Source: Marinagarivorans cellulosilyticus (GTDB lineage Bacteria; Pseudomonadota; Gammaproteobacteria; Pseudomonadales; Cellvibrionaceae). From it: 64,000 nucleotides of DNA. The stretch's first letter is position 1. Each line of letters starts with the position of its first letter. The notes beneath the pieces were generated by a model that was given only the letters and a program-made list of their open reading frames with translations, was not told the origin of the DNA and did not search any database. This document shows, one piece after another, positions 44,450 to 52,957 of the stretch. The position numbers and the translations under genes were made by a program. The stretch lies in assembly GCF_021655555.1 (NCBI RefSeq), contig NZ_AP023086.1, positions 124,001 through 188,000 of the forward strand, given 5' to 3'.

Positions 44450-44869
44450 TTATTTGAGGTTGTCGCTGGTGAGTAACTTAAGGAGTGGGTACTTACTGTA
44501 ACCAAAATGTAATTGCGTGGTAATGATTTCGCCACCGGCAAATTTTTGCTCAATGGCTTGGGGATGCTTGCGCGTACAGTCGCCGAGTATGGCAATAACC
44601 TGTTTGTGGTTAAATATTCGTTGCCCTGTAGATCGGTTTTTAAGTGTCACTAAGATCACTCGTTCACCGATTTCCGAACTCATCGCCGTATAGTCGACAA
44701 GTTCAAAATCACTTTTCTCAGGCTTTATATTGTCATCATTTTGGCAATGCAGTTGGCTATTTTTATGGGGTGTGACTTCAAAACTTAGGGTATTTACGAC
44801 CTCGGATGAAAAAGCCGTTTGAGATAACATGGCAAGCGATAGGCTTAAAGTAAGAGCAACACGTTTCAT
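44450..44869 (-). CDS. Hypothetical secreted protein
   Basis: 139 aa with a clear signal peptide (MKRVALTLSLSLAMLSQTAFSS). The mature part is beta-rich (RVILVTLKNRSTG, KQVIAILGDCTRK) with two Cys residues (about 42 and 98) that may pair. No family recognised. Single gene. Confidence 0.65.
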   Translation of the reverse strand: MKRVALTLSLSLAMLSQTAFSSEVVNTLSFEVTPHKNSQLHCQNDDNIKPEKSDFELVDYTAMSSEIGERVILVTLKNRSTGQRIFNHKQVIAILGDCTRKHPQAIEQKFAGGEIITTQLHFGYSKYPLLKLLTSDNLK

Positions 44870-44948
44870 GGATAGGGCCTATTGATGATATGAACAGCTA
44901 CCTCGACAGCATTGCGGTGCTATGGTTCACCCATGCGTTCATAGCTAA

Positions 44949-45323
44949 CTATTTAGAGAGCACATGATTGGTGGTGACCTCGGCGATTAGCTTACCGTCT
45001 AAATCGGTGACAAGGGTTCTTACTACACTCACAGTACGCCCCTTTTTTACAAATTCAGCTTTGGCGATAAAAGTGCCTGTTTTGCTATTGCCAACCAAGT
45101 TGGCATTTAAGTTAATGGCAAGCGGGAACCCTGCCATGCCTTCGCTCATTGTCGTACCTTCTAATACCAAGATAGAGGCGCTAACATCAGCAAACCACAA
45201 AATAGCGCCGGCATTTACTATGCCAAAAGGATTTAAAATGCCCGCTTGAACTGGCATGTGCGCAACCACGGTTTTAGCGGTTTTTTGGGTGATGTTAAAT
45301 TCTATGTTGCCGTTAACTTGCAT
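44949..45323 (-). CDS. PaaI/YbgC-type hotdog thioesterase
   Basis: 124 aa, a single hotdog domain: PFGIVNAGAILWFADVSASILV, with the usual HGG replaced by NAG (still common), and VGNSKTGTFIAKAEFVKKGRTVSVVRTLVTD. It probably hydrolyses an acyl-CoA; the substrate is unknown. Confidence 0.85.
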   Translation of the reverse strand: MQVNGNIEFNITQKTAKTVVAHMPVQAGILNPFGIVNAGAILWFADVSASILVLEGTTMSEGMAGFPLAINLNANLVGNSKTGTFIAKAEFVKKGRTVSVVRTLVTDLDGKLIAEVTTNHVLSK

Positions 45324-45536
45324 AGTGGTCCTTGATTCTCGTTTACAATTGCGGGTATGGGCAGCGAGTATAAGGCTTTGTTGTGAAGGTAGCTATAAAG
45401 TGAATAGCTTGGGACGTTGGCGTAGGGCCGATCATTGGCGGTAAGTGGGGGCACGTAAGCCCTAAGCGCATTTTATATTCAGTCCATCAATGTCTTGAGG
45501 GTAGAGTATGTATCAGACATGTATTTGTAAATATTA

Positions 45537-46997
45537 TTAATGATGCCCCCAGCTCTGAACGCTAACAGTTTGAATCTTACCGGAAAAAAAGAAGCGTTGG
45601 TTGTCGGGTCCTTGAGGGTCTGCTCCGACTACAATTGGGGAGTTATTTGGTGTTACGGTGCCACTAATGTTCGGTGGAGAGCCAACTTCATTACCGTCGA
45701 CCCACATCCTTACGCCTCCATTGCCATCGTAAGCACCAATAATTTGATAAGCATCTGTACCATTTAAAGCGCTTAGTGGATGGGTTACGTAATGATAAGT
45801 ACCTTCGACGTGAACGCCAAAGCGGAGGCTGCCTCCATTAAGTTCCAATGCAAAACCGCCAGAGTCAGACTTATTCACAATGGCTTGTGTAGTATTAGTT
45901 GAGAAAGAATCAAAATTCACAACTGCGTATATAAAGTACCCTTCACTAGTATTATTGTCGCGGTCATAAAATCTAATATATTCGGCATCATTTTTGTTGA
46001 GCACTAGCGAGCCGCCATAACGATCCTCGCCAATGTTCTCTAACCATTCCCATTCGGGAGAATTAGATAAATGGCGATATTTATACATTGAATGATTGCG
46101 ATCATAGAAGTGAAGGTGATCTGTCTGGTTGAAGTTTTGCTTCGCCATGTTGAAATAAAGCAAATTAGTATTGTCTGTTACAACAGATTTAGCTAGTCGG
46201 ATGTTATCTTCTCGATTTCGCCCGCTACCGCTATCTATGGTTAGCGCATCAACACTGTCGCGGTAGGCGGCAGCAAATACTTCAGCGTAGTCACGAATGG
46301 TCCATAAGTTAATACCTAAGCCCTTGGCTTTAGCGAGTTCGATTAAGCTTACTAAGTTTTTTGTTTTACTATTGAATTCTACCATGTGGTATTTGTTCGA
46401 CATCTCGGTGATATTTTTTTGCCAGTCCAAAAGACTGCTGTACGTCTTATTTTGATACAAGCGACTTAAGCGTACCCTGCTTGATCGAGCTGAGTCTATA
46501 TTTTCTAGTGCTATTGCTATTTTATCGAGTGCAGCACTATGGAAAGAACGAATAATGACTAGGTCGCCAGTGTTTAAATACCCATAAGTGTTGATGGTGT
46601 TAACCAGCATATCGGCGTAAGCCTGTTGGCTAAAGTTGGTCTTGATTTCAATAAAGGGGATCGCCGATCCATTGCGGAAAGTATTATCGCTAAACACATC
46701 ATTATAATCCGGCCCAATATTTGTTCCGTGTGATACAACCCAGCTACCATTATGAGCGACGAGGTCGATCTCAATTAAATCAGCGTCCGCAGCTTGCCCT
46801 TGATGAATTTGCTGTAGGGCTTGAGATAGGGTTACGTTGCTATCATCTGGAGAATAGCAATTGTGACAAGCAACAGCCACTTTGTTGCCCAGTGCAGATA
46901 GGGATAAGTTTCGGCTACTGCCAGCCCAAAAGTCTGCATAAGAAGGCCCGCAGAAGATTAGTAAGTAAAGAGTTAAAATTGTAGTATTTTTGTTCAT
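45537..46997 (-). CDS. Secreted GDPD/PLC-like phosphodiesterase with LamG domain
   Basis: 486 aa, signal peptide about 1-21. Residues about 30-290 resemble a glycerophosphodiester phosphodiesterase/PI-PLC-like TIM barrel (ACHNCYSPDDSNVTLSQALQQI, ADLIEIDLVAHNGSWVVSHG, IPFIEIKTNFS, GINLWTIRDYAE). The GDPD-type acids and final His are present, while the first HR is replaced by CHN. The C-terminal 160 residues form a LamG/concanavalin-like lectin domain (YQIIGAYDGNGGVRMWVDGNEVG, PIVVGADP). It probably acts on surface phospholipids or teichoic-type phosphodiesters. It ends the minus-strand series that begins at 55543. Confidence 0.7.
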   Translation of the reverse strand: MNKNTTILTLYLLIFCGPSYADFWAGSSRNLSLSALGNKVAVACHNCYSPDDSNVTLSQALQQIHQGQAADADLIEIDLVAHNGSWVVSHGTNIGPDYNDVFSDNTFRNGSAIPFIEIKTNFSQQAYADMLVNTINTYGYLNTGDLVIIRSFHSAALDKIAIALENIDSARSSRVRLSRLYQNKTYSSLLDWQKNITEMSNKYHMVEFNSKTKNLVSLIELAKAKGLGINLWTIRDYAEVFAAAYRDSVDALTIDSGSGRNREDNIRLAKSVVTDNTNLLYFNMAKQNFNQTDHLHFYDRNHSMYKYRHLSNSPEWEWLENIGEDRYGGSLVLNKNDAEYIRFYDRDNNTSEGYFIYAVVNFDSFSTNTTQAIVNKSDSGGFALELNGGSLRFGVHVEGTYHYVTHPLSALNGTDAYQIIGAYDGNGGVRMWVDGNEVGSPPNISGTVTPNNSPIVVGADPQGPDNQRFFFSGKIQTVSVQSWGHH

Positions 46998-47077
46998 GCG
47001 CTTCCTAGTTTAATTGTCCTACTTTATATCTTATGCCTACCGACGCGATCTAATATTTTTTATGAAGTAGAAGCTGC

Positions 47078-47137
47078 TAAACGCCTTCGTACTATGCGTT
47101 CGAACTGAAATTTGTGCGCATAGTACGAAGGCGTTTA
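47078..47137 (-). promoter_or_regulatory. Long inverted repeat containing ACTATGCG-N18-CGCATAGT (site 1)
   Basis: A 21-bp perfect inverted repeat (47078-47098 and 47117-47137) around 18 nt that can pair further (loop CTGAAA). It lies about 80 nt upstream of the GDPD-like gene and about 115 nt downstream of the pre-IS end of the 48504 gene. The same half-sites and spacing recur at 51758 and 55994. It may be a transcript-end hairpin, an operator, or both. Confidence 0.8.
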
Positions 47138-47339
47138 GCTAAAATTACTTTCTATTAACTATTGTAATTTCCGAAAAGTTAATTTTAACTCCTTTCTTCT
47201 AGTTAGTAGTGAAACCTAAAGGCTATCAGTGTGCCCCCAAGCGCTTATTATCTATAAGTTTGTTCTGGTCAATAGATCCGGACACATTTCTTTGCCACTT
47301 TATGGATAAAATGAACCTGGCATAAATGCCAGAACCCTT

Positions 47340-48215
47340 TTACCCATAAAGCGCCTCCTGTTGTAAATGTCTTCGCTCATATGCAGCGGGCGACAAGTCG
47401 TCATTCGCCGAGTGAAGGCGATCACTGTTGTAATATTTCATATACAAACCCACATCTTTTTTCATAGATTTTCGAGAGTGCATTGGTACTTTAAAAAGCC
47501 AGTCGTGCTTTAAACTGCCAAAAAAACGCTCAACAACGGCATTATCCCAGCAGGCGCCAACATCCCCCATTGAAGCGCGAATGCCATGGCTCTTCAGGAG
47601 TTTGCCAAAGCGCTTGCTTGTATATTGAGAGCCGCGGTCGCTGTGAAAAACCAGCCCTTTTGGTGGCTGCCTTATTGCCACCGCACGATTAATTGCCTCG
47701 CAAATTAGCGACGTGGTCATGCGCTTATCTATTGCCCAGCCAACAATTCGCCGGGAATATAAATCCATAACGACCGCCAAGTACATCCAGCCTTGAGTCG
47801 TTTTCAAATAGGTAATATCACCAGCCCATACTTGGTTAATTCCCACCGGATTGAAGTTTTGATTCAGTAAATTATCGGCAACACCCGCGCGCTCATCGCG
47901 TTTGGTCGTAACCTTGTAAGCCGTGCGCTGCTGCACTATAAGCCCCAAAGACTTCATGCGACGCCGCGTTTTTCCACGGCCAATTGTAATGCCTTCTTCG
48001 TTAAGCTTTTTGGCTAGCTCGCGACTGCCTAAGCTGCCCCGGCTTTGATCAAATAACGCCTTCATTCGCGAATTTACATGCAGATCTTCGGCACTGATCA
48101 CAGGCTTGGGGCGTTGTCGCCAGCTGTAAAATGCTGATTTACCAACTTTCATTACACGGCACAGTAGTCGTACCGGGAAATCCGCCGACCTCTCATCAAT
48201 AAAGCCAAATTTCAC
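47340..48215 (-). CDS. IS3 transposase OrfB (DDE integrase domain)
   Basis: 291 aa. N-terminal HTH_21-like region (SAFYSWRQRPKP) and the rve catalytic core: Asp in VWAGDITYL, Asp in VFHSDRGSQYTS, and Glu in DNAVVERFFGSLK. The DDE triad and the C-terminal RLHSANDDLSPAAYE block are intact, so it is likely active. It overlaps orfA by 4 nt and is probably also made as an OrfAB fusion by frameshifting. Confidence 0.95.
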   Translation of the reverse strand: MKFGFIDERSADFPVRLLCRVMKVGKSAFYSWRQRPKPVISAEDLHVNSRMKALFDQSRGSLGSRELAKKLNEEGITIGRGKTRRRMKSLGLIVQQRTAYKVTTKRDERAGVADNLLNQNFNPVGINQVWAGDITYLKTTQGWMYLAVVMDLYSRRIVGWAIDKRMTTSLICEAINRAVAIRQPPKGLVFHSDRGSQYTSKRFGKLLKSHGIRASMGDVGACWDNAVVERFFGSLKHDWLFKVPMHSRKSMKKDVGLYMKYYNSDRLHSANDDLSPAAYERRHLQQEALYG

Positions 48216-48502
48216 TTCATTTCTTTCGCGAAGAAGGCACTCGCCTTTTTTAAAATTTCTTTCTCCATCCGCAATTCTTTAACTTCTTTTCGCAGCCGAA
48301 CAAGCTCTGCGCGCTCCTCGCAACTGGGAGCGACTCCGGTCTTTTGGGCCTCCTCATTGTCTTTCCAGCGATAGAGCAAGTTAGCCCTTATGCCCAGCGA
48401 TTCTGCCGCTTTCGCTACCGAATAACCCTCATTGGTCACTAGGGCAACGGCTTCTTTTTTGAATTCTTGGGTATAGACTCTATTTGTACGTTTTTTGGTC
48501 AT
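48212..48502 (-). CDS. IS3 transposase OrfA (HTH and leucine zipper)
   Basis: 96 aa: HTH_Tnp_1 motif FKKEAVALVTNEGYSVAKAAESLGI then a zipper-like helix ERAELVRLRKEVKELRMEKEILKKASAFFAKE. The codons for LKKA contain A6G followed by a stem-forming GC-rich stretch, the usual -1 frameshift signal for producing the OrfAB transposase. It binds the IS ends. Confidence 0.95.
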   Translation of the reverse strand: MTKKRTNRVYTQEFKKEAVALVTNEGYSVAKAAESLGIRANLLYRWKDNEEAQKTGVAPSCEERAELVRLRKEVKELRMEKEILKKASAFFAKEMK

Positions 48503-48503
48503 A

Positions 48504-51350
48504 TCAACACCTCAATCTGCTGAGATTATTATCTCTTATTGATGTGTCCGGTTCTATTAGACCAGTACAGTTATCACCATTGACCTTGTCAAGATTCCAT
48601 CCTAATTTCGGGTAATCAGTGGAACTATACTTTAAGTTTCCTAGGGAGTTAATACTCAAATAGGCTTTGCGGTGACGATTTCTAATATGAAGCCTTCCAT
48701 CTTCCGCTAGGTCTACTGACCAATGAGCAGAGTGCCAGCCTGACAGTTCAGATCCTGATGAATTAGTAGCTGATATTAGATCCGCGTTAATCGCTTCGCC
48801 AGACTCCTCCGCATGGAGGTAACGATTGGTATGGTAATTTTTAATACGAAAATAGCCCGGGTGCCCATTAATTTTTTCTAATACCCACATGGCGCTATGC
48901 CAAAAATTACTTCCATCCGGATCTGGCGTAAGTTTACCGACTTTGATTGGTCCGCTCCCGACAACGTGTTCCATATGTATCACATCTGTCTTCCGTATAT
49001 CCATCCCTATTTCAGATAGTCGTAGTCTTGAACGATTAGCATCACCAATGTATTCGCTCTTAGGCTGTAATAAAAATTTAATTTTTGAGTTCGACTGAAA
49101 TTGATTACTAATCCTAATTTCATTAAATCCGTCCGAATCTACGTCTATGACTGTAGCTAGCTGCGTATAGTTAGCTGGTTGTCCCGAATATTGAATAACT
49201 ACCGGATCAAATTCTGTAAAGATAGGAAGGCTGACGATTATATCTGCTGGTACATCGCCGCTAAATGTGAGTTCGAATTCTTTGGTTGAACTATTTTTTG
49301 TGATTAAATAGTTAAATTTGTTACCACTTGTTGTTGTATAGTCGTTGACGCCGAATCCCCCCTTATCCAACCATTCATTAGGTACACCTCTTCCCAGCCA
49401 TAGTCGATCATCGTAGCTTTGAGATATTAGTGTTATCAGCATAAGCCGAGCTTGGCTCATTGAGCTCCACATGTGGGGCGCTGAGCCATGACCAGACGCT
49501 GCGCTATTGGTTATACTATTAATAGCTACGCCCTGATCCTGAGCTACACCTATGCTTTCGAACCAAGTGTAGGGGCCACTCTGATAATTCATAAGATAAT
49601 TAAAGGCATTATAGAAAGAGGAGCGGTATTTTCCTTTACCTAACAAAAAACCTTCAGCGTAAGCAGCGTTATAACCAGAAGTTGTCCAACCCTCTTGGTA
49701 TCGCCCAAAATTACCATTCCAGTTGTTATTCTCATCAAGATATAGGTCTTTTTGATCCACCATTGATAAGCCTATATCTAGAGTGTTGTCAATAAGTGGG
49801 CTAAGCTCTATGAAATTTTCTCCAAATAGGAAAGTTTCATACATTCTCCCAAAGAAAAAGGATGCATATGAGTTGGCGTTATCGAAACCTGGTACAGAGC
49901 TGTCAAATGGTTTGTTTTCAGTTAGGGTATCAATAGAGGCTGAAAGATATCTGTCATCAAAATCTTTACTCTCTACCATTGCTAGAAGCCTTGTGGTTAG
50001 ATTTCCATAAAGCTTCATGTATTCGTTGTCCGCCCATTGTTTTTCGCTACCTTTTCCAATCATAGCGCATAGGTAGGCATAAGCTTTTAGGCCTAATAAT
50101 GTAGCGAAATTATCAACAGTCGATCGGAGTATCTCATCTGTAGACTTAGAGTGAACCATTAGCCCGTCTGTAGAGTCTTGCTTTGTATCTATTAAATAGT
50201 GAGTCCACTCGCTAATGGATTTAGCCGTGCCGTTAACGCCTAGATATTTTTGCTCGAAAGTTAATTCTTTAATTAATTCAGGGTTAGAATCGAACTTGTG
50301 AACGTATTTTGCGGCAACCCATGGAAGTTTACCTAGGGAATCTAAGTAGTCATGGCTTGACCGTTGAGCCGGTAAATTACGGAGTAGTTCTTCCGCTTCT
50401 GTCATTTCTACCAACCCTAACTCTATAGCGCTGGCTAGAATACCTTGCGCATCATGATCATAGACATAGTCATAGCCGTTTTCTCCAATTTTTATCTGGC
50501 GATTTTTTTCGTGGAGATCTGGTTCATCAAGTTGGTTGAAGTCTCTAGTAATATTGAATTGAACAGCTGCTGTTTTCATCGAGTTAGTTAGATGTTCAGA
50601 ATTTTTCTCAGTTTCTGGAAAAATTAATTCAGGAAGCCCGGATAGAGCCCTTTTCCAAGTATCAATTAGATTAGTTTTAGCTGCATCAAATGTACCAGCT
50701 ATATCCTGAACTTCAGATGCCTTTAAGTCATGACTTCCATTGCTTGGACCTGTCAAACGTTCGCTCGATATAGCGAAATCAAAATTATATCGTCCTCCTC
50801 GAGTAACTCCAATTATGCAGCTAGATTCAGAGCAGTTTTGGGACGTGCTATTGATGGGGGTCATTCCTGTATTGAAGATAGGAATAGATGAGAATTTTTG
50901 TTGTTGTCCTAGGTAGCTCAATCTTGCTCTTGCATAAACAATAGCAAAATCTCCTTCCCAATTTACAACGGAGCTAAATTTTTTTGGGATGGAAAATATC
51001 TCAACAGTAACGGAAAAATCTGGAATGCGAAAAGTATACTGACTTATTGGTAGGTACCCTTCACTATATTGCCAATTGATCGGTGTTATAGCTTCCTCAA
51101 ATAATCTTTCGAAAGCCGGAATCTTGTCTTTCCAGTTAGGGTAGGCCTCAAATAGCATGCGTCCATTCATATCAATCAGTGGTGCTTGAGTTTGTTCTTT
51201 GACCCCAATAATGCTAACTAAATTGCTATCATCAAAATTTGTTGTATATGATCTATCTCCATCTCCCGAACTATCAGGAAATGAGTAAGCATGGAAAGGT
51301 AGGTATGCTGAAAAAAATAAAATTGACGAGGCTGTAAGTTTACTTTTCAT
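48504..51350 (-). CDS. Secreted six-hairpin-glycosidase-like enzyme with beta-trefoil module
   Basis: 948 aa, signal peptide about 1-23. The central 600 residues look like an (alpha/alpha) toroid enzyme (YQEGWTTSGYNAAYAEGFLLGKGK, GPYTWFESIG, GSAPHMWSSMSQARLML). I cannot name a CAZy family; glycosidase or polysaccharide lyase is possible. The C-terminal 130 residues hold three W-rich repeats (NFWHSAMW, FRIKNYHTNRYLHAEE...GWHSAHW, LHIRNRHRKAYLSINS) shared with three neighbours. The last 21 residues after KVNGDN are encoded by the IS3 element; before insertion the protein ended KVNGDNL. Five TAGAAA hexamers precede the ribosome-binding site. Confidence 0.65.
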   Translation of the reverse strand: MKSKLTASSILFFSAYLPFHAYSFPDSSGDGDRSYTTNFDDSNLVSIIGVKEQTQAPLIDMNGRMLFEAYPNWKDKIPAFERLFEEAITPINWQYSEGYLPISQYTFRIPDFSVTVEIFSIPKKFSSVVNWEGDFAIVYARARLSYLGQQQKFSSIPIFNTGMTPINSTSQNCSESSCIIGVTRGGRYNFDFAISSERLTGPSNGSHDLKASEVQDIAGTFDAAKTNLIDTWKRALSGLPELIFPETEKNSEHLTNSMKTAAVQFNITRDFNQLDEPDLHEKNRQIKIGENGYDYVYDHDAQGILASAIELGLVEMTEAEELLRNLPAQRSSHDYLDSLGKLPWVAAKYVHKFDSNPELIKELTFEQKYLGVNGTAKSISEWTHYLIDTKQDSTDGLMVHSKSTDEILRSTVDNFATLLGLKAYAYLCAMIGKGSEKQWADNEYMKLYGNLTTRLLAMVESKDFDDRYLSASIDTLTENKPFDSSVPGFDNANSYASFFFGRMYETFLFGENFIELSPLIDNTLDIGLSMVDQKDLYLDENNNWNGNFGRYQEGWTTSGYNAAYAEGFLLGKGKYRSSFYNAFNYLMNYQSGPYTWFESIGVAQDQGVAINSITNSAASGHGSAPHMWSSMSQARLMLITLISQSYDDRLWLGRGVPNEWLDKGGFGVNDYTTTSGNKFNYLITKNSSTKEFELTFSGDVPADIIVSLPIFTEFDPVVIQYSGQPANYTQLATVIDVDSDGFNEIRISNQFQSNSKIKFLLQPKSEYIGDANRSRLRLSEIGMDIRKTDVIHMEHVVGSGPIKVGKLTPDPDGSNFWHSAMWVLEKINGHPGYFRIKNYHTNRYLHAEESGEAINADLISATNSSGSELSGWHSAHWSVDLAEDGRLHIRNRHRKAYLSINSLGNLKYSSTDYPKLGWNLDKVNGDNCTGLIEPDTSIRDNNLSRLRC

Positions 51351-51373
51351 TTTAGTTAATTCTCCATATATTT

Positions 51374-51403
51374 TTTCTATTTCTATTTCTATTTCTATTT
51401 CTA
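51374..51403. repeat. Hexamer tandem repeat upstream of the 51350 start
   Basis: Five copies of TTTCTA (TAGAAA on the coding strand) 24-53 nt upstream of the start codon of the minus-strand enzyme gene. It lies where promoter or leader spacing would be affected by repeat number. The rest of 51404-51757 shows no gene. Confidence 0.95.
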
Positions 51404-51757
51404 TTCTGTATATGCTGAAGGGTGTGAAAACTATTGGTGTTATTGAATAATGCTGGTAAGTGCGACTAGTTAGATTTACAGAGGATATGCTTTTGATAGC
51501 TCCTAGTTTTTCAGCTGTAAAATATTATTGGATTTACTTATTAAGACAGCGAAGAGCGATAGTGCATCAATTACCCATATTTATTTGGGTGTTCTCTATT
51601 TTGTGTGTCTTTAACATGATTTGGACTGATTAAATTATTTGATAATGCTATTTGTATATAGGTAAGTAGCATTATTACTAATTTATAGTATATGTTGTTC
51701 GTTACTGTACTGATCTAACCTGTTTTTTGAGATACAGAAAATTTTAGATATGAATGT

Positions 51758-51791
51758 ACTATGCGTACAAACTGAAATTTGTGCGCATAGT
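51758..51791 (-). promoter_or_regulatory. Inverted repeat ACTATGCG-N18-CGCATAGT (site 2)
   Basis: Same half-sites and 18-nt spacer as site 1, with almost the same spacer sequence (ACTGAAATTTGTG shared). It extends as a hairpin with loop CTGAAA. It lies about 100 nt past the end of the 51892 gene, the same relative position as site 1 past the 48504 gene, because the roughly 140 bp between are also similar. Confidence 0.8.
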
Positions 51792-51891
51792 GCGAAAGTA
51801 TTTATATCCGAGACAGCTAAAATTAGCTCCTATTAGTACTTCTCTTTTCCATGAGTTAACTTAAGTCCGTCCTTCTTGTGACTCGTGACAT

Positions 51892-52659
51892 CTAAAGGTT
51901 ATCAATGTACCACCAAGCACTATGCCATCCTTGCTCAATAGCCCCTGCTTCTAAACTACCATTTTCAATGTTTAGATATGCGTCAGGTAACCAGCGATTA
52001 CGAATTCGATAAATTGTTTGGCCGTTATTAGAGCCGTCTTGTAGAGTCCATTGCGCGCTCCACCAACCATCAGAAATAGGGCCGGATTCGAGTGCATGAC
52101 TTTGCATATGCAAGTATTCGTTTGTCCATCGGTTTTTGATGCGGTAATAGTTACCTGTCTTTTCAAAGATCCAATGCGAGCTCCACCAGTCATTCGGAGC
52201 ATTGCTTACTGCAACATCTGAATGTTCAACATTAACCACTTGATCAGGTTTCCATAGGTTCGTAATCCGATTTAGGCCTGACAAAGGTTCCGCTGGAGAG
52301 TTGTCTTCGTTGGCTTCAGATTTAAAAACAGCAAACGATTGGCAAGAATTCCCTTCTAATCGATATCCTTCTTTGGGGCCACTTAAAACGCAAGAGAATC
52401 CAACCCCAGGTGCGAGCATTTCAGACATTTCAACAATACTGGTCGGCCCGTTATCGCAATCTAGACCATAAACTGTGGTTTGACTTCCATTTGGAAATTG
52501 GAAATCTGGCGGGGTACTTGATAGTCCTATTACATTCCATTCACATTCCGCTGCATCAGTTTCTGGGTGGGATTCGCTGGAAGCTAAAAGCTGATCGGCA
52601 GATACAGTCTGTACAACACTTAGGAAAGCGAATGGTAAAAGCAAAGCCTTAATGTTCAT
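51892..52659 (-). CDS. Small secreted protein with W-rich beta-trefoil module
   Basis: 255 aa from ATG 52659 with AAGGAG; a longer frame to 52698 lacks a ribosome-binding site. Signal peptide about 1-22. Residues about 30-110 have four Cys and no recognised family. From about 125 to the end are three repeats: RITNLWKPDQVVNVEH...WWSSHW; YRIKNRWTNEYLHMQ...GWWSAQW; YRIRNRWLPDAYLNIEN...GWHSAWW. The threefold internal symmetry suggests a beta-trefoil lectin. This is the clearest example of the module and could be a free lectin of the locus. It is followed downstream by inverted repeat site 2. Confidence 0.7.
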   Translation of the reverse strand: MNIKALLLPFAFLSVVQTVSADQLLASSESHPETDAAECEWNVIGLSSTPPDFQFPNGSQTTVYGLDCDNGPTSIVEMSEMLAPGVGFSCVLSGPKEGYRLEGNSCQSFAVFKSEANEDNSPAEPLSGLNRITNLWKPDQVVNVEHSDVAVSNAPNDWWSSHWIFEKTGNYYRIKNRWTNEYLHMQSHALESGPISDGWWSAQWTLQDGSNNGQTIYRIRNRWLPDAYLNIENGSLEAGAIEQGWHSAWWYIDNL

Positions 52660-52957
52660 AAAAAACTCCTTGATTAAAAAAATGTAGTGAAAATACACTA
52701 AATAGCCTCACTGTGGATTTTACTCTGAGGCAGTTCGCCTACTTAAAACCTCGATTAGAATGAAATTTTTTATTCAAAACCTTTGAGGTTTTACGGTAGA
52801 TTGTAAATAAAATGTTTATCATCATTGAATTAATATTGCTTGTAGTGATTATCGCTAAGGGAAATCGCATGTATGCCATGCGATTTCCCTTTTGGTGATT
52901 AAAAATGTTTTAAATAGTTATAACGATATTTTTCATGTGATTTATAGTGCTTATGAT
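52660..52957. other. Intergenic stretch between lectin and protease genes
   Basis: No gene. A CGCATG...CATGCG-type inverted segment, GGGAAATCGCATG / CATGCGATTTCCC at about 52859-52890, forms a strong hairpin past the end of the lectin gene's promoter side. It is a possible terminator for the minus-strand protease gene that ends at 52958. Confidence 0.5.

Larger units (their letters stand above)
47261..48569 (-). mobile_element. IS3-family insertion sequence, complete
   Basis: 1309 bp. Ends TGTTCTGGTCAATAGATCCG and (opposite strand) TGTACTGGTCTAATAGAACCG form imperfect terminal inverted repeats starting with TG. A 3-bp duplication GTT flanks it (47258-47260, 48570-48572), normal for IS3. It contains overlapping orfA and orfB. 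Its insertion changed the last codons of the 48504-51350 gene. Confidence 0.95.
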
